From Delphinus delphis (Eukaryota > Chordata > Mammalia > Artiodactyla > Delphinidae), in assembly GCF_949987515.2 (NCBI RefSeq), contig NC_082694.2, forward strand, positions 14,501,958 to 14,565,957: DNA of 64,000 bases, read 5' to 3'. A program made the translations under genes and the position numbers. The first letter of the stretch is position 1; each line of letters begins with the position of its first letter. The notes below the pieces were generated by a model, which ran no database searches, was not told the origin of the DNA, and was given only the letters and a program-made list of their open reading frames with translations. Shown in pieces: positions 30,901 to 42,900 of the stretch.

Positions 30901-33900
30901 AACTACAGTCTGTCTTCTAAGACGTAAAAGTAAAAACTGTGTTCAAGTGAAAACTGTGTTCCAGGAAAAAAGCAACTAGTTTTTAGCTCATAACTCAAAC
31001 ATTATACAGATGCTTTTTCTTGAGACAATCATCATACTGTCTCATGATGTGGCATGAGCTGAAGTGCTTTATCTGAGCTTCCTATTTGGGCACGCAGAAT
31101 GTTAAAAAGATGTATATTCAAAGGTCGAAATTTAATAAAGTGAGTGACTTCTAACGTTTTGTCAAGAACAGTCTTAAGTAAAATTAAAATATCTGCAAGT
31201 GTGTGGTGGATGAGGAATACAGCCAGTCCTTGTGGGGTTTGGGACCACTGCCCCGATCTGCGCTAAGGCTGGAGCAGTTTACCCCACAACGTGAACACAG
31301 TGGAAAAGGCTCTCAGAGACCCCCCAAAGGATCACAGACCACACTTAGAACTAGGTCACTGCCAATTGTGATGATCTCTTGAAATACCAACTGTACTCTT
31401 CTTCAGAAAGACACATGTTCTCTCAGCTTTAAACGTCACGAACTAGACAACAAATTAAGCAGAACTAACCAATGCAACGCACATTTCAATAACAGGACAA
31501 TTTCCATACCTGACACTGAGCGGGGACTCCACGGAGAGCCCCAGGAGGGCACAGGCATCCCGTGTAAAGATGTCACAGATGTCAGCCCACTGGTTTGCGT
31601 CAAGCAGGTGAACATATGGTGAGTTCTCAATCCCTTGTCTCAGGTACACGAGGCTTCCCATCAAAACCTGAATGTCTAAACAAAAGCAGAAGCAATTTGG
31701 AGGTGTGATGATCACACCTGAAACAGAGCTTTCAGGCAATACATTGAAAAAGGCAAGAATTCCCCCAGCTGACATGGCATAAAATAACTTACTGACAATG
31801 TCTTTTAAAATTCTGGTACTTAAGCTTGGTTTCTATTAAAGAAACAGCACAGAGAAAGAGAAGAAGAAAAGGGAAGCAGTAAATACTGAACTTATAATTT
31901 ATACACAGCATAGTATAATTACCATTATCTACAGAAGTAATAGTAATGTCATAAATGGGGTCATCACATATCTTTGGCTGTAAAACTAGTCAGTCCCTCT
32001 ACACTGACACCTGGGGGTAACTGCTGCTGCCCTGTTGCAGCTTCAGACACTCTGTCGTGGCCATAACAGCAGTACGGTGGGGGGATGCAAGTGAATACTT
32101 TACGTTTTCTCTGTCTCCTCTTAGGTTACTGTAGAATCCCCCAAAATGCAATGTCTCTCTCTGACTTTTCAATTAAGAGGCTTTAATGCTTTTTGTTCTA
32201 GAGCCAGCCAAGAAGCTTTTTTTAGTAAGTGATTTATCATCTACAATTGTTTCAGTTTATTAGCAAATGTATATTAGATCTAGTTAAGATAAACTTAAAT
32301 TCCAGTGGCGGCCATGGTCCTGTTCCAACCATTAAAAACAGCTGACTCTAGACTCACCTTTTTGATGATTCAGGGCAAATGGCTGAAAATTTTTCGCATA
32401 TTGTAATGCCTCTCGTTGATTTGTAGTTCCACCCATTAACAAGCTAATAAAATAGAGCCTGTGTAGCTTAAATTCCAAGGAGCTGTTCTGGGCTATGAGC
32501 ATTTCTCGGTTTGATACCGCCCATCTAAAGAAAAAGCAAAAAAGATATTTTTTTTTTCCAAAAAAGATTTTTAACAGTAACTGAGAGCACGAGCATGTGT
32601 GTTAAAAATGGTTTCAAACACCTAACACCAAAAAATGGGTTTAGTCTGCCATCTTGTGGAAGTCAGTGGTAACATCAAGCCCTAGGCCCAGAGACTTTCG
32701 TAAAGAAAGTAAACAAACTATACCTAAAGATGCTTTGCAGCCAGTGAAAGAAAGAAAAAATATTAAGTTAGATGACAATTACATATTTAATAAGGTTTAA
32801 CGACAAGACTGTCTCTGACATATTTGGAACTGTACCAGGCCACACTATGAAGCAGGTGTCAGCCATGAGACTGACTACTCACTGCCTAGATCCACTACTC
32901 TTTTCCTGTTAAACTGGCATGTTTATAAATGAAACACAAGATGCTGAAGGGGAACATCTATGTTTAAACTTTCACTGGTGCAAGATCTGGTGCTATACGT
33001 GCTTTGAGACTAAAAACAGTAATCGTAAGTATTTACCCTCAAGATGCTTTCAGTCTAATCAGGCAGATAAAGCTGTGTAAATAACATACAGTGTCAACAC
33101 ACAGCACCAAAAAGATTTGTACAAACAGTGCTAATGAGGGAAAGAACAACATGCAGTTTTGAATCATCCAAAGTACAGTGACGCAGGCCTCTAGAGTACA
33201 AACAGTTGGGGCTTCCCTGGTGGCGCAGTGGTTGAGAGTCCGCCTGCTGATGCAGGGGACACGGGTTCGTGCCCCGGTCCGGGAAGATCCCACATGCTGC
33301 GGAGCGCCTGGGCCCGTGAGCCATGGCCGCTGAGCCTGCGCGTCCAGAGCCTGAGCTCCGCAACGGGAGAGGCCACAACGGTGAGAGGCCCGCGTACCGC
33401 CAAAAAAAAAATTAAAAAAAAATAATAATAGGAGTACAAACAGTTGGAATAACCTTGAGCTGGGACTACCAGTTAAAGGTGAGTACTAAAGCAGAAAAGC
33501 ATTATCAGACAGCTGCTAAAATCAGATTTGCAAGCAAGTGGTAAGAAACACTGCTTCACTTCTTTAAACATATTAAGATGTAGAAGATGTTAGTATCATT
33601 CTTCTTTAATCTGATCTTTACTTGGACAAATATTCCCCACCTAACCCGATTCACTAAGGACCCTCAGAATCTGAACTACTGGGTATGAATATAAACACTG
33701 AGTTACTCTACAAACTACAAGAGTAAAATGCTTCAAGTTATTCATAATGAATCAGTTGACTGGGATTAGATTTCATGAAGCAGCACTTTCACTGGATCCT
33801 GCCCTTCCCAAAAAGGTCTGCACATGCATATGAATATTCGAATCAATTTGTTGATACATCCACGTCTTAGAGTCAAATCATGAAGCTTCTCTGACCTCAA

Positions 33901-36900
33901 AATCAATGTGATTTTTAAAAATAATAATCACTTGGGCCTTGGAAATATTTGCTTAAATTTATTTAAGTAAGTCTTGGATCCTTACGTGGCACTAAGATTA
34001 ATGCAGTCTGGCTGCAACACCAAGTCTGGAGGCTTGGTGACACCAACCAGGTACCTCCAGCAGCTCTCTTTTATGAATGCCCAGCACCAGCCGCCAGTAC
34101 CAAAAGTACTGTGCATCTGCCCGTCTCCAGTCTGTCAGGTACCTTCCCGACTTCCAGGTCCAAGCAAGCATATTTAAACCAGATCACTTACCAAAGTTTT
34201 TCCTACTCCATTCTAACTCATAAAAACATGAGTATGTTTTCCTACTACCAAGTAAAGAAAGGCAGTGAGCCTTTTCTTTTTTCAGTTTCTGATAATGAGG
34301 TATATATCCAAGCGTTTGCAAGAGTCAAAGAAGGGAACTAACAGAGAGTAACTACAAACTTTAGTAAACGATGAAGACCAACAGAAAAGGGCAAAGTCCT
34401 TAAGTGGGCAACTCACAAAGGAGGAAAAACTCTATTTTTATAGGCAAATGTTCACGATACAATGTTAAAGGGGAGGAAAAGTTGTGATATATAGGAAAAA
34501 AAAAATTCTACTCGCGAAAATTTTTAACAGGAATGACTCTAGGAAAGTTGGATTCACACATCAACTGCTACAGTGCGGATTATGACTCACTGGAATAGGG
34601 CACCAGCTATTAGAGCAGCACCAGGGGGCTAAAAACACCCAGGAGGACACAGCGATGAACAGCAGCTAATAGCAGTCCAGATGACAGTGATTTTTAAGAT
34701 AGAAGAATTTGGGCTTCCCTGGTGGCGCAGTGTTGAGAGTCCGCCTGCCGATGCAGGGGACACGGGTTCGTGCCCTGGTCCGGGAAGATCCCACATGCTG
34801 CAGAGCGGCTGGGCCCGTGAGCCATGGCCGCTGAGCCTGCGCTCTGCAACGGGAGAGGCCCGCGTACCGCAAAAAAAAAAAAGAGGAGAGTTTTCTATAA
34901 TGAACATATATTACTTATTTTTATACTTAACTTTTTTAGCTAATGTAAAACTAAACAAAATTTCTTAACTTTCTTTTTTCATCAAAGAGCTAACGGTAAT
35001 TGCAAATTACTTTTGTTAAAAGTAATTCAGGCTATGAATTAGAAATTCAAGCTTTTCAAGCTATAAATATATATACCTCATTTTTAAACTTGGAGAGGCA
35101 TTTAGACAATGTAATTCCTAATTTACACCTTGAATTTATTTTGACACACTTTCAAATTTTGCTATAGACAGGGCTACAAAATAATCAGGAAAAACTAGCA
35201 TTGCTAATTGCTGTCCCCCTACAATATTCTTAGAAAAGTAGATACCGATTACAAAAAAGAGCTGCAGAGAGTGTAGGGAGAATGCAAAACCTAAATTCAT
35301 AGAATACAAGTTTTCCCATGTTTCTCAAGGGTCATGTTTCTTGTCATTCTATTCTGAAACACTGTATTATCTTCATTTAACTTCTGAATAGTATATTGAG
35401 CTTAAATCTCACAAGGCCAGGGATTAGAATAAACATTTCTAAGTTTCTCCCTCTCTGGCAAGATGCCATTTTCTAAGCTAAGGCTGATCTACCCCATTTT
35501 TAGCCCCGCAGACACGTAAAAGCACATTTAAGCGTTAGGGTGAAACGCTTGCTGATGCGGCCTCGCCCTCATCCCCAGGATTGTACCCGGGCCCCCATGT
35601 TTGTATTTTCTTGACCCTAATTCCCGGGCCACAGTTAACCAGCCAGGTGAGTATAGGTTTAACACTCTGTGTTGCCTCCTAACGAGAGAGTTCATCTATG
35701 TTGATGTCCTTCATGATCACTTCGTGGTCCTACGTCTCTAGTTGTGTAAGTTCTTGATGGGGTTGTCTCTCTGGACAATCATCATTAACACCTGCCTTAC
35801 CTAATCTTTGGAATCTGGGTACGAATTTCACAGCAGCTTTCTTATCCACGCTAGCAGCCTCCCTAGACAGTTTAACGTTAGTCGATTCACGATGATTTCT
35901 GAAATGCTGAAACCATCCTTTACTGGCAGTAAAGTCCTTCCTCAATCTCCTTTTTAAACTGTTTTCTTTCAATGAGGCAACTAATAACTTAAGCACTTTG
36001 GCCTGAATGTTAGCCAAACTGATGGGAGGTGTTTTGGTTTGTTTTGTTTGTTTTTACAAACAAAGTAGAAGTAAATGCGCCATCATTTAAATCACAAGCA
36101 GCTTTCTGTTCCCAGTGCGATTTACATTAAAAGGTGTTGAAGCGACTTTAACCTTGGTTTTGACATTCATAGGACTTTTCAATATGCAGTGTACCATAGC
36201 TTCATGTAGGCCTAGGCCTTGTCCTAGCTTCACTTTGCTGTCATCATTTTCAAATCTTCCTCGATGCATTCAGTTTCACTTCTAGCAATTCATCTTTGTT
36301 GACCAAGTCCCTCTTTCAATGATCCATTTCTGTAATGTGTCATGTGGGCTTATCAGCAGAGGCAAGGAAGCAATACAACCACACCTTTGCTGTCTGAGGG
36401 CGAAATGAATTGCACTGTGACCAACCACCAACAGACTGAAAAAGCAGTGAGGTGACCAGTCATGGTCACGATGCACATGTGTTATTACGTATCTGTGGAC
36501 TGAAGAGCTGGCAGAGAAGTTTTTATTTTATGCAATTACTCACAATACTTCATGGTGACCGAAATCTGAACTGTGTTGTTGGGGAATTGGTGTTATTTAA
36601 CTAAACTGTGGTAAATGAAATTTGGGCACACTGGAATCGTGCAGAGAGAACTGTCCATCGGTTCAACAGAGAAAAGAAATAGGAGAGGAAAAACATAAGG
36701 CTCTCAGAGGCAGGAGGTTACTTTATAAAGGCAAAGACAGCCCAGAGTGATACAATGGAGAAAGAAGCTTGGGAACGGGGCCTGTCATCACTGAGATCTC
36801 TGCCCCTCCACTCTTGTTTCTAAGAGGGAAGGCTGGAAAACCAAGAGGTTGATGCCGACAGGCAGCACAGGGAAGGTGAAGAACACGGTGGCTGGCCAAC

Positions 36901-39900
36901 AGGGTAAATTAGAGGCATCTGCCATGTGGTATAAAGAATTAAAGGAGGAAAATAAGAGGCCTCTTCAGAACAGAATGGAGGCAGAGAGAGGTGCAGGCCA
37001 AGAAAAACATGCAAACAGATTCAGACAACCTGATGTAGCGACATGCACCACCATCAACAGTGATGTGTCCAGGTGAATGAAAGCTGGTCCAGATAGAGGA
37101 CTTGTTCCTTCTATGAAATTAGAGGACATGGTCCTATCTCCCAGTGCAGGTGCTAGTTACATTTTTACAATAGTACAATCAAATGGAGTAGCTGAGAACA
37201 GAATTGAAAAATTCAAGGCCCAGGCTCAATGACCATATTTTCTACAAGTTCCCTACTCATCTCTCCATCCACAGAACTCAAGAGGTTCTTTATTTGAACC
37301 TCTCCCAGCTCTTCACACACAATCTACTTGGTAGGACAGTTTCTGGTCTCTTAAAGCAGGGGCTCTGCCTTGCTCAGCTCGGTGCCCCTTCTACTCTGCA
37401 TGGGGTACAGTGATAGAGGGCACAGGTTAATAGAGCCAAACATGCATGGCCCTTTAAATCCTGGCTCTGTGGGGTGAATCGGGGCAGTCTGTCACTTAAT
37501 GCTCTCAAGTCCGTTTCCTTACTGTAAAGCGGGGGCAACTCAGAGGGTTATGGGCATTAAATGAGGGGGCTCGTAGAAGCACTGAGCCGGGAGACTGGCA
37601 CAGACAATAATAAGCTACTTAACATGTGTTTACCGAGGGGATAGGCTTAACATTCTCCAAAGTCATTAGTAAGAAAATGACATTTAAAAGAGTTACTTGG
37701 GCATTTCCATGTAATACTCACTGCTGCTTTGATTTTTATAGAACCAACTCTGTGGGAATCAGCATGTACCAGTTAATCCCCTTCAAAATTTTTTGAAGTC
37801 GTCTTCGCTAGAAGTTCACACTGAATATTGGGCTGTGTGATTCACTGAGCAGGAATAAGGGGTAGAACAGACCTTAATTAACCTGGTAACAACAAATCCA
37901 AAACCAACAAAGCACACGGGACTGCAAAAGCACAAAACTACAATCGGCACCGAAAACTGAATCCACTCATCTACAAAGCACTAGAAGACATGTGACGGAA
38001 AGACAAAGAACAGTTAATAAGTGAACGGGGTGCTGTATTCGGGCTAATGGCGTTCCTAGCGGAAAACTTTTGATTTTTAATTTTTAAAAAACGAACGATC
38101 ACTATACTACAACCAGCAAGCTACATGTAAACATTCAGGTAAATTATTAGCTTTACTGTGGTTTCTAAAATAAATTCTGCTCCCACATCTCCAATGTGTG
38201 CCACAAGAGCAATGCCAGCTTTGGAACCATTCCTTGTTTAGAGAAACACCGGAAACCAGAACAATGACACCCAATAAGGTCACCATGTCACAATTCTCTC
38301 TGCTCACTGCCACTGCGGTGACTAGTAGAGAGAACTTCTGGGCCTCTTCCATTAAAAGACCCCAAAACAATACTACTTACTTAGGTGATTAAGTCAGAAG
38401 CAATCCATATCGACGCAATTATCCCACAGAAACATGAAGCATTAATTATCTTCAGCGTCAGGCCTCCGAAAAGACTTGGCCCATTGTTAGCTCCATGTTT
38501 AGAATTTCCATATTAATCCAAAAATAATTAAAACAAGATTCTACCTTCAGAGCTAGCTGTTCTTTCCCAGAAACCTAACTGACAGCACTGGTCTGTTTAT
38601 CTCTCCTCTCACCATTCTGCCAGCCTGGGCTGGGATTTGTTTCTGATAATAGTGAATAAAAATGCCTCTCTCCAGTTCCTACGGCACACTCCACTACAAC
38701 CTTTCACAGCGTTTTAAAAAGGCTTACAAATACCTTCTTCTTCTAGTCTACCTTGGGGCTATCTTCTTGGGGGTACAGGCTGAAGCTCAGGGAAATGAGT
38801 GACATGCGTTTACTCCACAGGTGTGGACTGGCTGAATGTTACTGGTGACCGAATCAAGTGCTGAAAAAATCCAGAAACTGGAATTCAGCCAGAAAAGTGA
38901 AGAACCCTATCACTTTGCTTTAGGATAGCTAGCATTGGATTTCTGGGATATTTTCAAATGGCAATTCAGATATGAGTTGAGTCCATCGCTGGAACTACTA
39001 ACGTTTTACTCATCTCAGAGTTGCTGTGGATCTCTGTCCTCCTTCCATGCTGTTTAAGAAACCACACGAACTACCGTGTTTCACGTTTGAATCATACCTT
39101 CAACTTTACATGAGGTTCTTAGTAACACAGGGCTTGGCGGCCATACCCAATAGCTACCTCTGACAAGTGGCCACTGCATTGGACAGCACAGTTCTATAGA
39201 TTAGGGATTTTGTTTTTTTTTTGGTGGTACGCGGGCCTCTCACTGCTGTGGCCTCTCCCGTTGCGGAGCACGGGCTCCGGACGCGCAGGCTCAGCGGCCA
39301 TGGCTCACGGGCATGTGGGATCTTCCCGGACCGGGGCACGAACCCGCGTCCCCCTCATCGGCAGGTGGACCCTCAACCACTGCGCCACCAGGGAAGCCCG
39401 TGATTTTTTAATAAAGTACTTAAATATGACTTTGCCTTATTTACTGCTAGTTTCCCACCACAAAACCAAGTTTTTGATAAGCTTAAATTAATAACCGTTC
39501 AGCATTTTATAAGAACAAATTCTAGAGTCCCTTTAGTTCCCCCTCCTGGCCTAGTTCAACTCCTTATTCTTTTAAACACTTAATCTCAGTGACAGTTTCT
39601 TTCAATTTTCCTTTTTTGTAAAAGAAGATTCTTAATCTCTCTATAGTCGTAGCTTGCCCACTCATCTCCAGTAATGCCCAGGTCCCTGGTGAGGAGGGAT
39701 CCAGGTAAGAGATGGCCATGTCTCTTCTTCTTCCTGAGGAGTACCTACTGTCTTGGAACCTCATGCAGACTTTTGCCAGCAACAAACAGAGAACAGACAA
39801 CAGAAAATGATGTCCTCACCCCAGATATTTTTTCCCCTTTGGCCTTTATATTCCATTGTGCTTTTTTCTCTTCTGTGTTCTTGCCACTGGGCACCTCTTT

Positions 39901-42900
39901 CCATTTTCAATTAGCTTCTTTTTAATAGTCGCTCTCTCCACCAGACTTAGTGCATGGTCCCCGTGAATTAAAACAATACCCCTCAACTCAGCTCTTCTGC
40001 CCTTTCAGAATTAACAACCCCTGGGACACAATAAAACAAAAAAAGAAACAAGACAAAACAGAACCCCCTCAGACTGGGGGAGGGAAACCCAACTTGTTCA
40101 AACCTTGATTCCTCTTCTCCAAAAGTACATCTATCAGAGTCTTCATTCTGTGGTTCTATGTAGCTATTAAAAATGCCTGAATCAGCAAGACTGCCTGCCT
40201 ACAGGAAGACAAAACTAACAACGAGAAAACAGACACCAGAAACAGCGTAATCCCGGTCACCCTCTTTGCCAGTGGCGGCCAAGGCTCTATGACCAGGCAC
40301 CTTGGCTTGCTTCCTTCATTTTCACTTTCTAAAACCCTTCTCTGCTTATAAATTGTGTTTTATGCACTGATACCACAATTTCTCTAAGTCCAGCAACCAT
40401 TTTCTTCTCCTCAGACCCACCGTTCACACACAGCACCAAGAAACCACAATGGCAAGCTCACCTCACATTCCTCTGTGGTTTTTATTTCTAGCCTCACCTA
40501 ATCGCTAGGCTTAGAGATGGGATTCCTCTCATACTTCAACAGCTTGCCTGATACTGTTCATGGCCTGTCTAATCGAAAACTCTGCAGTGATCTAGACTAA
40601 TGAAATAGTTTTTCTCTCTTCTTCTGTGAAAAATTCTATAACATCTCTTTCTTATAATCATTCAGTTAGTTTCTGTTCTCTTAATGGCATTCTACTGAGA
40701 CTTTGCAAATAGAGCTGCAAATTCCTCTAAACAAGTGCTATGAGGCCCCTGGGCCTGCTCTGGGTATTGAAAAAAAACAGGTTCCCAAGTCTGCAAGGTT
40801 GAGAGTCAGATTCTAGACTGCGGCAAATCCACCAAGGCAGGATTACTCTTTGAAACACCTTTAGGAAGGCAACCAAGCAGCTTCCCCTCGAGACAGCACT
40901 TTCAAAACGTCAGTACCTGGCACAGAGTTACAGACAGTTTCTATTTTTCTAATTTTCTCCATCTCCTCAGAGTAAGTTACTGTTATTCTTTTGTTGACAC
41001 CAGTTATTTTTGGCTTTGCTTCTGTCTGCCACATGAAGGAGGAGGTCATGTTTGCTCAAAGTTCTCCTTCAAATTATTCCATCTTTTATTGAGTGCCTGC
41101 TAAGAAATAAGCACTATGCTAGATGCCAAGAGGAACTCAAACAACAGATAGAGTGATCTGGATGAGGAGAAAAATCTGTACACAAACTCAGAAATACAGG
41201 GGCAGGAACAGAAGAGTAGGCAGGGTCCTGACTAGATCTGTGTACATAATGAGCTGTTCTTCTGCCGCTTCTCTCTGCCATGTCACCATTCCTTACTCAC
41301 TTCTTTTCCACCGTCTCTTATTAGTTGCGATTAACAGGTAATGCTCACCAGACTTCCCTCTCATCTAGGCCTTCCATGACCTCTATCCACATGAATCTTT
41401 TTGGTTGGCCGCTGCCTCAACTGCCTAGGCTGCCTCGAGAACTGCTGCAGGCTTTCACCTTTTGCTTTCTCTCTCGGGTGGTTCCACGGTGGTTTCTGTA
41501 CCCCCCAGCAGGTACAAAAGAAGATGCCACACATGAAATATGAAAGATTTTCCACTGTGTATCTGAACCAAAATCCCTGAAACTCATGTCCCACATTTTT
41601 AAATTTTTGGTACAAGTTGAGTACAGTGAATTGTCCATACCTTGCCCATAAAATATGTTGAATGAGTATTTGCTTTGCATCCACCAATAGGCAAGAATTG
41701 GAGAAGTCTGAGTTTCTGTAATGGAGATTTCTGTTAAACTAAGATTTTCCAAACTTATGTTCTACCGATCACCAATTTTGTGAGTTTTAATAGGTGTCAG
41801 GAGACAGGGAGTCTGGTTAAATACGCATGGGAAACACTGGGTTTTACAGAGTTAAATGAGTTTCTTTACCGTAGGACTGCTGATGGGCCCTCTAACATGC
41901 TAAAGTGAATCTCTCATTTCTCTTAATTAACTTTTACTGGAATATAGTTGCTTTACAATGTTGTGTTAGTATCTATTGTACAGCAAAGTGAACCAGCTCT
42001 ATGTATAAATGTATCCCCTCTTTTTTGGATTTCCTTCCCATTTAGGTCACCACAGAGCACTGAGTAGAGTTCCCTGTGCTGTACAGCAGGTTCTCATTAG
42101 TTATCTATTTTACACATAGTATCAATAGCGTATACACGTCCATCCCAATCTCCCAATTCATCCCACCTCCCCCTTCCCCCCTTGGTGTCCATATGCTTGT
42201 TCTCTACATCTGTGTCTCTATTTCTGCTTTGCAACTAAGTTCATCTGTATCGTTTTTCTAGATTCCACATGTAAGCAATATTAATACGCTATTTGCTTTT
42301 CTCTTTCTCCCTTACTTCTAAAGTGACTCTCTTACAGGAGAATATTAGGGAATACCATGTGAAGCTTTCCTCGACTGACCTTTTGACTCCATATCCTTTT
42401 TTTCATGGAGCAACTTCCAGGCTCGATTCCCCCTCTGTAAACCCAGTACTTACTTCACGGGGTTATTATGAGGATTGAATAAACTAATACAAATAAAATG
42501 CTTAGAACAATGCTAGGCATATAATAAGCACTCCAAAAGAGACAACTATAATTAGGACTACATCCCCATATGCAGATATTTAACATGGCAATATTCCCAG
42601 AAAAGCGAAAGGAGAAAATTTCTACTGTACAGTTGGCCCTCCGAATCCACAGTTGCGGAACCTGCAGGTATGGAGGGCCTCTGCAGGTTCCGCAGCCGTG
42701 GATACGGAGAGGCAAGGCTACCAGGCCGGTTTACATAAGGGACTTGAGCATCCATGAATCTTGGTATCCACAGGGGTCCCTAGAACCAATCCCCCATGGA
42801 TACCGAGGGACTGCTGTACAGTAGTTTCCACTGTTAGTGCCAGGTGGATGGAATGAGTCCTCCCTTTGCCCGAGAGGCACTGCTTGAGGCTACAAATAAC

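Larger units (their letters stand above)
28495..31509 (-). other. RMND5A: RMND5A intron 6
   Basis: 3015 bases. Repeats occupy much of it: a CHR SINE at 28724-29100, a short SINE at 29698-29820, and a hAT-like DNA transposon at about 29840-31354 that carries another SINE at 30299-30485. 29115-29697 holds no recognised gene; an L2-like phrase ('atgcctggcacgtagcaggg') is at about 29631. Confidence 0.8.
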
